Positions 33,309 to 43,420 of a stretch of 64,000 bases of DNA are shown one piece after another. Every line of letters starts with the position of its first letter. The stretch's first letter is position 1. Under the pieces are notes generated by a model that had not been told where the DNA came from, did no database searches, and saw only the letters and a list, made by a program, of their open reading frames with translations. This DNA is from Diphasiastrum complanatum (taxonomy: Eukaryota > Streptophyta > Lycopodiopsida > Lycopodiales > Lycopodiaceae). The DNA is taken from the NCBI GenBank assembly GCA_029204225.1, contig CM055103.1:3255224-3319223 (forward strand), read 5' to 3'. The translations under genes were made by a program, and so were the position numbers.

Positions 33309-33596
33309 TCACTTAGAATTTCCTTTGCACAGGAACACAGATCATGCTACAACACATTCCTCATTGAAAAAGGATTCAAACCAAGCAGTGTTGATTGCAA
33401 CATTTATTCAAGGTGAGTGCAGCAATCCTTCATTATCATCACCTTGTACGTTGATGATACGTTGTTCTTCAGCAACAATACCAAAATGGTCAAGCATGCA
33501 AAATAGATGTTCTTCTCAGAATTCGACATGACTGATCTGGGCGAAGCTCACTTCTGTCTTGGAATCCACAAAGACAGAGCAAATTGACTGATTTAC
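33309..33596 (+). pseudogene. Older host copia: N-terminal/catalytic piece of reverse transcriptase
   Basis: The plus-strand reading includes NTFLIEKGFKPSSVDCNIYS, the catalytic box TLYVDDTLFFS (near 33445-33480), and MTDLGEAHFCLGIHKDRAN, ending LIY at the TTTAC target site. Three in-frame stops (TGA, TAG, TGA) show it was dead. Its continuation is at 28905-28784 on the other strand. Confidence 0.88.
33592..33596 (+). other. Target-site duplication TTTAC (5' side of Copia-2)
   Basis: TTTAC directly before TGTTAG of the 5' LTR. Confidence 0.8.
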
Positions 33597-33916
33597 TGTT
33601 AGAATAAGTAAGCCCGAGTTTCTCTCACAGTTCATGACTTTCCGTGTTCAGAAGTGATCTCGAGTTTTTTACTGTCTTTGTGATAGTATGTATGTGTGCC
33701 AGTTTGACGGTACACGTAGTGTAAGTTGGGACACACGTCCCGTAATGGGGACCAAACTGCCATGCAGCGGTACCCCACAAAAATTAGACTGTGTATATAT
33801 ATCTTTCAGTCTCTTTTGTAAATACAGTTTGTGTGTGATCTCTCTTTATTGTTAATCTGATTGATTTCAGATTGCTTGCAAATTAGCTAACTATATTGCC
33901 AGTAAGATCCTTGACA
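33597..33916 (+). repeat. 5' LTR of Copia-2 (320 bp)
   Basis: TGTTAGAATAAG ... GATCCTTGACA, followed by PBS. It faces outward relative to the minus-strand coding region, because of the rearrangement described for Copia-2. Confidence 0.9.
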
Positions 33917-33929
33917 TGGTATCAGAGCC
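33917..33929 (+). promoter_or_regulatory. Primer-binding site, initiator tRNA-Met type (Copia-2)
   Basis: TGGTATCAGAGCC directly after the LTR end CCTTGACA. Confidence 0.92.
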
Positions 33930-34335
33930 TTGGAGTGGCGCAGTTCAATGTTAGCTGGAAGCCAAATTTTGGGAAAATTCGAAGAACCGTTTGCAGTTAG
34001 TCAAGCAAGCAATCGTTTGCAGGTGCAGTTGAATTCAAGGCTTCAGAATAAGTTGTTGGCTTGATCTAGGAGCAAAACTGGGAGCAAACAGAGGGTTGTT
34101 GAGAAGAGCAACTTGTTTGCATTCAACTGTGCATCAATTGTGAAGCCGAAAAATTCAAGAGAGTTCTTGCAGTAGGGCAACTTCAGTGGTGTAGGAGACT
34201 GCCAGAAAAATCTCAGAAAAGGATTGAGTAAATCTCAAGAAAGCTCCATCCTTTCTACAGCTAGGGTTTTCATGTACAAAACCGTGGATCTTTCTCCACA
34301 AAGACTATGCCACGATTAGAAATGATAACTTAGAG
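33930..34335 (+). other. Copia-2 leader and first gag codons
   Basis: A leader of about 380 bp ends with ATG at 34307-34309, reading MPRLEMIT to 34330. The gag body at 33308 (minus) starts LDGISNY, the residues expected next. The block therefore ends at the rearrangement breakpoint, near 34331. Confidence 0.7.
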
Positions 34336-34511
34336 TTTTTTCAAATCAACTCAACAAAATGTATATCGATGGACTCTCATGAGACTTTAGTATTGCCATA
34401 ACATTGCAAACAAGTGAGACTCTAAAATTTCAATGTCATTAATATTCGCAATCCAATTATTTATGTATCAATCTTATAATACCAACTTAATTTTTTTTAA
34501 TTCTTTGGCAG
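34336..34511. other. AT-rich stretch before a possible splice acceptor
   Basis: Ends in a T-rich tract and TTTGGCAG (34504-34511), a good plant 3' splice site for the exon that follows. No coding sequence seen. Confidence 0.4.
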
Positions 34512-35006
34512 ATTGTATTCCATCTAGATCGAATAGAACCAAGATGGTGGTATGTGATCCAACTTAATGCAAGAAAACAACGCGTGTTTGAAGGAAAAGT
34601 TATTGTTGAATTGGATACACACGACGAACCACCGCCCAATTTTGGCGACGTTTTGGAAGAACCTGAACCACTCATCCAAACTCAAAATGATGTCAAAATG
34701 ATGGGAGAAGAAAGTACAAATGAAAATGATGAGATTCCTACGATCGTACAAGACCAAATTGGGGGTAATTTGAGTCTCCCACGTTTGGATGAGATAGAAT
34801 TAGAAGAAGAGGAGATTGAATACGACGGTAACTCACATCATGAAAGAGACACGATCGGAAATTTACGATTATACCTAGACCTAGATTCAGATGAGTGTCA
34901 AGACTTGTGTGCTGACGAAAATAATGCAATGATGAGAATGATCTATGATTATCTATCTTTCTTGTTTTTATATTCATCGCAATATTTTTTATGTATATTT
35001 TTATAG
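34512..35006 (+). pseudogene. Possible last exon of a CACTA/En-Spm-type transposase gene
   Basis: Open from 34512 (IVFHLDRIEPRWWYVIQLNA) to a stop at about 35006. The W-W-Y-V-I start and the acidic tail (DEPPPNFGDVLEEPEPLIQ, ELEEEEIEYDG) resemble the segment after the DUF4216 region of plant CACTA transposases, where a short VFYV.DP...W.VV motif is followed by an acidic, variable tail. This is a resemblance only; no catalytic domain is in the window. It could instead be the 3' exon of an unrelated host gene. Confidence 0.35.
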
Positions 35007-35574
35007 ATAGAGTTGAATGTGATAATTATAATACTCGAGCCTTGCGGTTATGTCCTATTTCAGAATGTCACCACATATTCCCTCCCCTACGGCATGTAGG
35101 TTTTTCCATGCAAGTTGGAATTATTAGAACCTCGTCTTTAATGGGAGAAAAGTAAGGGCTACACACCTTCCTAGGATTGGGGATTTTAATTATCTACATT
35201 TCACCTTTGCATATTAATTAATTGCTAGTGTATGCGATAAAATACGATATTGCTTTGAACAAAAGGAAAATTATGAATTACATTTAATTTCTTACTATGT
35301 TAGATAACGTATTTTGATAATAAAACAAATTGAAACAACACAAACTCACTAGTAAACTCACTCGAAGCTTAAGTGCAAACGTGCAATTGCTCGCTCTTTA
35401 AACACTTGCTCTCTTTTTTTTGAATATTTTTGTCACATGCACAAGCAATTAAAAAATAACATTATATTACACAATTGAACCATTATTATAAGCAAATTCA
35501 AACATACAATTACCATCAAATATTATCTAGTCATCTACTACTATAAATCTTAATCAAAACACACACACACATAC
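35007..35574. other. AT-rich sequence with no recognised feature
   Basis: About 570 bp, no ORF of note, leading into the microsatellite block. Confidence 0.5.
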
Positions 35575-35686
35575 ACACACTCTCTCTCTCTCTAAAAATC
35601 CAATATAAACTCAATCAAACACTATTTACTTATCTATCGCTCTTAAATACCCTAAACTAATGCATAATACAAAACATACACACACA

Positions 35687-35762
<76 letters not shown>

Positions 35763-35825
35763 CTCTCTCTCTCATCTTAAATTCAAAATGCAAAACACAA
35801 CACATACACACTTCCTCTCTCTAAA

Positions 35826-35885
<60 letters not shown>

Positions 35886-35927
35886 TTAAATCTTAAATCA
35901 ATGTAAAATGCTAAACATGTTCACAAA

Positions 35928-35988
<61 letters not shown>

Positions 35989-36729
35989 CTATTATTCTTA
36001 GTCCAAAATAAATATAAATCCAACAATCTATTACTACCATAGATTATGTATTTTTCTATAATCTTAAATTTTAAATTAATGCAAAATGTTAAACACACAC
36101 AAACATCTTTTTTTTCTCTCTTTCTCTCACACATTATAAATTTAACAATCTATTACTACCCAACACTATCTATATCTATTTGTCTATTAACTTAAATTAT
36201 AGATCAATGCAAATTTCAAAACACATACACATTAGGGGAGTTTTGAGCTCCAAAAAGACCCTTTAAAAATTTGTGCAAGATGTCTTTTATATTATTAACA
36301 TATTATAACACTAATACTTTTGACTTGCCATAATTTTTTAATCATATCTCAAAAGTATGTCATGTAACATATCATTGGAAAGCCCTTGTTGAGCGCTTTC
36401 CAATGCACCAAACTCCGCTAAATTTGGACTTACCACTAAAACGCTATGCCAATTTAGTGTGGAACCAAAATGTTATGTTACGTAGATTTCAAATTTGAGT
36501 GTGTTGATTGGTCCATGTGTAAGAAAAATTTAAGAAAAAATATAAAAAGAATCTTTACAAAGGGTCCTTTTTGGATTTAGAACTCCTCTAATGCATCCTC
36601 TCAAACACACATACACTATCTTAAATAATTCTAACAATCTATTAATAACAATATTTATAATTTTATATCAAACACTATTTATTTATCTATCACTCTTAAA
36701 TACCCTAAACTAATGCATAATACAAAAAA

Positions 36730-36784
<55 letters not shown>

Positions 36785-36918
36785 TATTCATCTACTACCT
36801 CTATCTTAATCAAATCACACACACACTCTCTCTCTTTCTTCATTATCTTAAATTCAAAATGCAAGACACAATACATACATACACACTTCTTCCCTTTTCT
36901 CTCTTCTCTATCTATCTA

Positions 36919-36965
<47 letters not shown>

Positions 36966-37148
36966 CTTAGTCTAAAATAAATAAAAATCTAAAAATCTAT
37001 TACTACTATAGATTATGTATTTATCTATAATCTTAAATTCTATATCAATGTAAAATGTTAAACATTATCTCAAATAACTCTAACAATCTATTATAAACAC
37101 TATAAAAAACTAATCTATTATAAACACTATCACAATCTATTATAGAAA

Positions 37149-37225
<77 letters not shown>

Positions 37226-37440
37226 TCCAAAATCTTTCAATGTCTTTAACCATACATGTACACTTCACCTCCTCTCTCTTTCTCTCTCACAAATTACAAA
37301 TCTAATAATCATAAATCTACTATCCTAAATAATACTAACAATCTATTACAAGACCATTCAAAACCATTTTAAATCAATGCAAAATTTAAAAACACACACA
37401 CACACACTCTCTCTCTCTCCATCTCTTTTGTTCTTTCACA
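35575..37440. repeat. CT/CA microsatellite block with an imperfect ~1 kb duplication
   Basis: Runs of (CT)n at about 35690-35773, 35837-35882, 35932-35983, 36923-36962 and 37152-37219, and (CA)n at about 36732-36780. Between them the text repeats: CACTATTTACTTATCTATC near 35620 recurs near 36671, and TTCTTAGTC(C/T)AAAATAAAT near 35995 recurs near 36964. So the block is an old ~1 kb tandem duplication whose arrays changed length. Open frames here only reflect (CT)n. Confidence 0.92.
36231..36592. mobile_element. MITE-like element (362 bp) with ~40-bp terminal inverted repeats
   Basis: Left end ATTAGGGGAGTTTTGAGCTC, then CAAAAAGACCCTTT. Right end, reverse complement, ATTAGAGGAGTTCTAAATCC, then AAAAAGGACCCTTT. 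The middle holds a second hairpin (CATTGGAAAG ... CTTTCCAATG near 36373-36409). No coding capacity. I could not identify a convincing target duplication, so the superfamily is open. Confidence 0.65.
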
Positions 37441-38063
37441 CTCTCTATCTCCTCTTCAAACAAACAAACAAACATCAACCTCAAACAAACAAACAAAAAG
37501 CAAAACAAACAAAAATCAAGCACCAACCTCAAACAATGGTCTTCAAGCACTGATCTTCAAGCACCTTCAAGCCCTCGAGCATTGATCGCCGTCAATCGCC
37601 CTCAATCACTCCAAAGACGCTCAAATTTGCAAAAGACAAAGTGAAAGAGAAGGTGCTGGATCGCGCGAATCGGAAGATTGAAACAAACGTCGGGATCCGA
37701 CAGCCTCCAAACACGCCGGAATTCGACGTCCGTGCCCATTCAGGCCCAGACAGATTCCGTGGACAGGCTTTTGCCATGCTGACATGGACTTCGGAATCCG
37801 ACGCATGTCGGATTACACGTATTTTTGTTTTAAAAAAATGTGTGACAGGTCATATTCATGTCTGCAAGTCGGAATCTGACATGTCGGACTCTGACATGCC
37901 TTTGAGAAATTGGCTGCCGCCCATATTTCCCGATTGCCGGACTGTGAATTTCGGATTTTTTACTGGGACGTCGGACCTCGACGTGTCAGATTGCGACGGA
38001 TTACGAAATTTTTGATTATATGTCGGACGCGAACGTCAAAATTTGCGCGATATGTTATTGTGC
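37441..38063 (+). other. Region with a 124-codon open frame and TCGGAN motifs
   Basis: Open from 37641 to 38015 (MKEKVLDRANRKIETNVGIR...). The DNA is unusually GC- and CpG-rich for the window and repeats TCGGA/TCCGA words (about 37690-38035). CpG-rich repeats like these resemble LTR promoter parts, and similar words (CTATCCGACGTG) occur just outside Copia-1 near 3665. No protein family recognised. Confidence 0.35.
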
Positions 38064-38412
38064 GATCATCGAGCACATGATTAACTTGTGGCATATAAAG
38101 TAGTCTTCCACAACTACTAGCTACCTCAAAAAAATGTACGGAAAGCTCATCAAAGAGAAGGGAGCAATAAATTAAGCATCACTAAAGCTAGAGAGATCAT
38201 CGAGCACATGATTAACTTGTGGCATATAAAGCAGTCTTCCACAACTACTAGCTACCTCAAAAAAAATGTACGGAAAGCTCATCAAAGGCAGGAGAGCATT
38301 AAATTAAGCATCACTAAAGCTAGAGAGATCATCGAGCACATGATTAACTTGTGGCATATAAAGCAGTCTTCCACAACTACTAGCTACCTCAACTACTAGC
38401 TACATGATTTTG
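38064..38412 (-). repeat. ~131-bp minisatellite, about 2.6 units (copy D)
   Basis: GATCATCGAGCACATGATTAACTTG recurs near 38064, 38196 and 38326 (steps ~131 bp). These are the reverse complement of the units in copies B and F. Confidence 0.92.
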
Positions 38413-38989
38413 AAAACAAGCAGCATCCTATAGGCCACAATTGATGATGATGATCAACTTCCAAGATTAGTTTCACCAATGAAGCTGTTGTTCAATCCCT
38501 ATATAGGAAAAAAAACAGAAATTCCATACAATTTCCTAGATTCAAGTAAACATATGTAGGAAATTGCAAACATTTCTCAGGAATAAAAGATTAAGCAGTA
38601 GCCCACATTGCTGCTCATTCACCGAGATTAATCCGGGAGCCCGCTTTTTGTTGAAACAAGAGGTATAACGTCAGGCATATAGAAATCGCATATTTATTGT
38701 GAAAAAATTGACGAATAGGCCAGCTACATCGAATCAAGATGGAGCTCTACATGCGTGAATTCTTTGACATTATATATAATTTGTTTTAGGAGGAGGAGCA
38801 AAGACTGCTGCATATTCAAAACGCAGCTGTAGTCCTTTATAAACAACTATCATATATGTTGAGTACATGTGGATTGTCGATGGCAGCATGTCCTCTAAAA
38901 GGCCTCTATCCAACTGAGGTAGTTGATGTGCTCCTCTAATTTGCGTTCCAAGCTGAGATCTGATACGTGGATCAGCTAATGATACTGGC
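38413..38989 (-). other. 3' flank of the captured WRKY gene, copy D
   Basis: From about 38622 to 38989 this sequence is absent from copies B and F, which lost it with exon 2. The 38413-38621 part matches 18795-19002. No other gene seen; a minus-strand open frame at 38770-39078 is another frame of the WRKY exon and its flank. Confidence 0.6.
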
Positions 38990-39376
38990 CTAGTGTTTGA
39001 AAAAAGCTGCCAATAAACCAGTCTCGATAATGGAATAGTACTGTCTAGAAAAAGTGATCCTCGGACTGGGATGCACATGCAATCCTTCGTAGGTTGTAAT
39101 GACTAAGCCAGGATCCTCAAATGAACGCTCTACTGTCTTCTTCACCGAGCACTTGTTGTAAGTAGAGCGGTAATAGCTTCTGTAAATTAGAGATTAGTCA
39201 TGTTGACGATCTATGTTTATAATTTCACCTCATAAACAATAGTAATGCTTTGAATTTTGAGAGGGTATATATAGGCACCTTGGGTGAGGACTGTTCTTTA
39301 CAGCCTTCTGACCATCCTTTCTCCACTTGTACCCATCCTCCAAAACGCCTTTATCGCCTTTATGATTGCTTCTTGT
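38990..39376 (-). pseudogene. Captured WRKY transcription factor, two exons with intron (copy D)
   Basis: Exon 1 is 39376-39279 (DGYKWRKDGQKAVKNSPH then PR). The intron, 39278-39180, is 99 bp, GT...AG, phase 2 in the Arg codon: the conserved R-type WRKY intron. Exon 2 is 39179-38990, reading SYYRSTYNKCSVKKTVERSF, then DPGLVITTYEGLHVHP and a ~25-residue tail to TAG (38990-38992). The domain arrangement fits a group II-type (IIc-like) WRKY. Two family-critical residues are altered: the heptad is WRKDGQK not WRKYGQK, and the first zinc ligand is Ser (YYRS for YYRC), while the second Cys and HVH remain. No upstream exon was found, so it is a 5'-truncated fragment. Confidence 0.87.
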
Positions 39377-40002
39377 TTAATAAATTGTTTCTGATCCTTT
39401 CGAGCCAGCTTGGAAAGACATGAAGAATTTTAGGAATTAAGCCACATCCATCATAATTAAGGAGCAATTAATTTTCATTCTCGTTACGATGCATGCATGA
39501 TGCGAAACAACTGCAGGCATGCATGCAGTGGCTGTAGATATCTCGCTTCTTATTCCCAACTTGGTGCACATGAGTTTTAGCTAGATTTGTTTGAAGCGCA
39601 ATCTGAATAATCCAGACGCGAGTTTGTTTGCGCTTGGCTGGCTCGGACTGCAGGCATGTATGCATTGGGTAATAAGGCTGAACTTCGTAATGCGAAGCTT
39701 ATTAATTTAAATTCGTGCATATGGTTTGTTTGTCTGATCAATACAAATTTCTGCTGCTACGTTGAGACCTCAAATGATTAATTCCTTGACAATCATGTGA
39801 ACAATTCATGAATGATTAAACATGGTTTGAGTTAGTACATGCATTGATGGTTCGCTATTCTGATTGGAAGAATTTAATAGCGATTATTGCTGCTGACGCT
39901 ACCTTGTAATCTGTGTGTATGTAATCGTTGTTCTCGCTCTCCTCGCTCCCTTGTCGCATGCATGGATTCGATAAAAAAGAAGAAGGAATTCAAAAGTGGT
40001 GT
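39377..40002 (-). other. CE segment between tRNA-like gene and WRKY exon, copy D
   Basis: Reverse-strand match to 18089-18675, rich in GCATGC words. Bases 39830-39970 differ from copy B. Confidence 0.5.
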
Positions 40003-40101
40003 TGGAGCCTGCGGGAGTCGAACCCACATCTTGGGGAGATGGAAGGCTACGCGAGCACCTCATAACAAGACCCCAACGCTTTACCATTGAGCTAAGGCCC
40101 C
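40003..40101 (-). tRNA. tRNA-like gene with 29-bp intron, predicted anticodon CTT (Lys), copy D
   Basis: Reverse complement of this segment matches 17990-18088 with a single substitution (in the intron, TCCATG versus TCCATC). Acceptor, T arm, A and B boxes and anticodon stem are all kept. Followed on the minus strand by CACCACTTTTG, giving a T4 stop. A 99-base identical-but-one pair embedded in more diverged flanks suggests either recent duplication or constraint. Confidence 0.6.
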
Positions 40102-40881
40102 TTTTGGGTGATCTGATTTTCAAATACAATTCTCTTATTGTAAACTAAAGATTTAGACCCGGTAAATAGTTGAATCATGCATGAGGCTTTGTGTGCTTCC
40201 AACCTTTTGATGTAGGAGGCCAAAATTTGAAAATTAGCTTCCAACTTTAATCAGTTCCTCTGACCAGCTATTGAATCATTCGCCTTCAAATCCCACCACT
40301 AGAGCATCTCCTCTTCTCGTGCACCTTCTTCTTGTTGAAGCTCCTCAAAAGTGTAATTATAGGTATCTAGAGCTCTTGGAATGCCACTAGCCTACTCCCA
40401 CTCAGCCTGGCAATGGGAAAGTGTGGTTTAACTTGCATTGATACCACGTCCTAGTTGAGTTCTCACCCTAGAAAGCATTCTTAAACCGCCACTTTTAATA
40501 CCCTTGCAAAATAGACATGGCGGAGTTGGAGGGATTGATTTATCAATTTTACAAGTTTGGAAGGCGTACGTACCTATCACAAAGGTTAGCTCTCAATAGA
40601 TGAATTAGGATCTGGTTGTGAGTTTGTGGGTATGCACTTAGAGCCAACATAGATGCACATTTCTATCCTTGCTTTCTATCATAAGGTGCTTACTTTGGAT
40701 TCACATGAATCCCACAGTACAAAAGCGCCACAAGCAACAAATCAAAGAACGGTCAAGTGTGTTGAAGGAGAGGTCCTAGGTCGATATCAAGCATATAAGG
40801 TGCTTAGTACACTAAAAGTCCCTAGAAGTGGCAGCCAAAACCCGCCCTTGATGGCTACCATTAAATATGTGTCCCTAAATC
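40102..40881 (-). other. CE segment between hairpins and tRNA-like gene, copy D
   Basis: Reverse-strand match to 17061-17989, including the GATATCGACCTAGGACC motif. The duplicated second copy of that motif (17277 in B) is missing here. Confidence 0.5.
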
Positions 40882-40975
40882 AGGGGCGGCGGGATTGAAC
40901 TCGCCCCTTCTCCTCAAAGAGGGGCGGGAAAAAAACCCGCCCCTCCTTGTCAAAGAGGGGCACCGCCCCTTGCCT
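40882..40975 (-). repeat. GC-rich hairpins in CE, copy D
   Basis: CGCCCCTTCTCCTCAAAGAG followed by GGGCG, and CCCGCCCCTCC...GAGGGGC. Same structure as 16978-17060. Confidence 0.7.
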
Positions 40976-40978
40976 TTG

Positions 40979-42000
40979 TCAAAGAAATTTGCCACCATAT
41001 CCTTGTGTTCCTCCATGCTTGATGATGATCTTTGACTTGAAAGCTCCACTTGCATGAAGATGGCTGCACCATAAAGACTGAAATCCGAGGCTTCCATGCC
41101 TCATAAAGATCAAGATCATAAGATGAGCAAATGTGATGATTATCAAGATTTTCAATTTTAGCTTCATAGTCCACATACTATGAACATTTTCCATGATGAA
41201 TCTAATCTTGAAACCAAACACTATCTTGATCTTCTTGAGGCTACATACTTGCTCATGGATGTACGTAGTGTCATTCATGGATGATTCACTTAATCTCAAG
41301 AGAAGTTTACAAATTGCCTCACAACATGTAAAAACATGATTTTTCACACTATGAGTAACAAACTCATTCTTGCTCTTACTAGATCCAAGAGCATACATTT
41401 GATGACACAACCACTTGCTTTCAAAATGATTTGGAAACATATCTAAGCCATCAATGACAAGAAATAAAATGTCCATACAATAGGCATCATATAAAACTAG
41501 TATTGCCTTACTTGAACTTTGAGATGTAGAAATCTCAATAAAGCAAGATGTTACATCAAATAATGGAAGAGAAGCAAATGTGAATGTGTTGAACTAGATA
41601 CAACCTAAAAATTGCCCCTCTTTTCCATGTATTGTGAGCCTCATAGACTCGGCCTTGCCTCCTGAAGATCTCTATGAAACCATGTGTTGAGAAGGCTCCT
41701 CCTCAAGCCTTGGGAAATCTCCATCATGCACTTGGATTTGGTAGATTTGAAAATCCTACCATCATCCTCTTGATTGAGATGAGATCCTCCTTAGTCCTTA
41801 TATGCCAAGAAATTTTGGCAATACATATCGATCTAAAGATCCCCAAAGTATGAACTATTGCAATCTTCTTATCAAGCACCCTTGACAAAAGATACTTCCA
41901 ATTGAAGTTTTTAAATAAGAAGTCACATGAAATGGCACCATCTTTGCTTCTACATGACGAAATGAGATCATCCAAATGAACAAGATAAGATATTTGATGA
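40979..42000 (-). pseudogene. CE unknown ORF, copy D (broken)
   Basis: Two open parts: 42008-41724 (HQISYLVHLDDLISSCRS..., MMVGFSNLPN) and 41476-40979 (MDILFLVIDGLDMFPNHFES ... to KSKIIIKHGG). A frameshift near 41730 and a stop near 41595 divide it. It extends beyond the B stop with KKIKIVFGFKIRFIMENVHS, as in copy E. Confidence 0.5.
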
Positions 42001-42004
42001 GAAG

Positions 42005-42300
42005 TCACCCTCTTTGGAAATAACCATCTCCATGTGCTTTTGCCAAAGCACCATCTTGGAACATAGGTTGAGTCACATCACTTGCCTTATCCTCCTTGAG
42101 ATGATCCAAGCTCCTCTTGGCCACACTTCCACAAGGATTAGCATCAATCTTGAAAAGATTACCACATCTAGTCCCACTTGCTACCATGACATCACCATCC
42201 CTCTTAACCAAGCAAGCATCTTTTCCAAAATCAACTTGGAGACCATCATCTAGCATCTTGCCAATTGTTGATAGATTCTATACCAATATCAAAATCAGTC
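42005..42300 (-). pseudogene. Copia GAG-pre-integrase-like fragment, copy D
   Basis: MLDDGLQVDFGKDACLVKRD and VASGTRCGNLFKIDAN in one frame, as in the other copies. Confidence 0.6.
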
Positions 42301-43420
42301 GATGGAATATTTCAGGTGTCGGTCGATCCAAGAACTACAGTAGCTAGACTTGTACTTGTGAACCCAACCATAGCATCTTGTTGTGTAAGCCCACGAGTTG
42401 AGGAAAGAATAGTTAGTTATGTAAGAGTTAGTTGGATGTGACCTGTTAGTGGAAAGTTTAACAATATTCGGTTGTAGAAAGTGACAACCAAGAAACTTGA
42501 TGGCAGGTGAGAAGGGAAAATAATAGAAAAGAAGGGAGGTGGAGGAAAGAGGGGGCTGCAACTAGAGTTGATGATGGGAAGAGTGTGAGTGTGTAGAGAT
42601 CGAACAGTCTAGATATGGGAGAGCCGATGGGCAATCTAGAGAAGGATAGCCGATACGATGTGTTGGTGATCATACTAGTGATTAGCGGAGTTGATGAGTG
42701 GGCCGCATCAGTTGCATGAAGTTTTGCAAGAAGCTATTGTCATTGGCATGAGAATCCTTGGAGTAGAGTCTTATCATTTCTATGTACTGTTTGTTGTATA
42801 TGATTATGTGTTGAAAACATGTATTATTCTGATATTAATTGACGTGAATTGTGAATGTGAGAAAGACTCGTCTATTTCCCGAGTGAATGAGAGGTTATAG
42901 ATCTGTAGTTCGTGAATAGGGATCACGTAAAAAGCATGACAATTGAGTATATTTTATCTGAGTTAACTGAAATGGTAGGCCAGAGTGTGATATTGAATGC
43001 TTAGAATTAGATTGTTGACTTCTACTTGTCATGTATGAAAAGTGATATGTTATGAGTAGTAGTCTTTTCTGTTGATTAAATAAAAGTGATAGGATGCTTA
43101 ATTGGCAGGTTCGAGTTTTAAGCATGTGTTTGTGTAAATCAAGAGAATTCAGCATTGGCAGTGAGTTATAAATCGAGGAGTTTAACCAAACATTGGTGAC
43201 ATTGACAACTAACTTAGATTAGTGCATGATACGACCAAATTACAATGGCAATTTTGATTGCATCCACTTTTTTCTCGTTTCTTTTTCAATATTTTATTGC
43301 TTAATAGATTCAATATACATGTTCTAAATTGCTTCATGTTTTATTAATTTCTATTGAAACTTACCATAACATTGTTTCTACCTGTGCAGTACTTTTTCAA
43401 TTAGCTATCGTCAACTAAAC
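42301..43420 (-). other. CE noncoding leader, copy D
   Basis: Reverse-strand match to 14550-15640. Confidence 0.6.

Larger units (their letters stand above)
28911..34335 (-). mobile_element. Copia-2: near-complete Ty1/copia element, split and part-inverted
   Basis: The minus strand holds gag (from 33308), protease, integrase, RT, RNase H, PPT and 3' LTR. The 5' LTR, PBS, leader and first codons of gag lie on the PLUS strand at 33597-34330, with a piece of the older copia RT (33309-33596) between. Matching TTTAC duplications and LTRs show these are one element rearranged after insertion. Confidence 0.85.

Noticed and set aside
35626-36134. Open frames made of Arg-Glu repeats (and Ser-Leu or Thr-His repeats on the other strand)
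   Set aside because: They are translations of (CT)n and (CA)n microsatellites, not genes.
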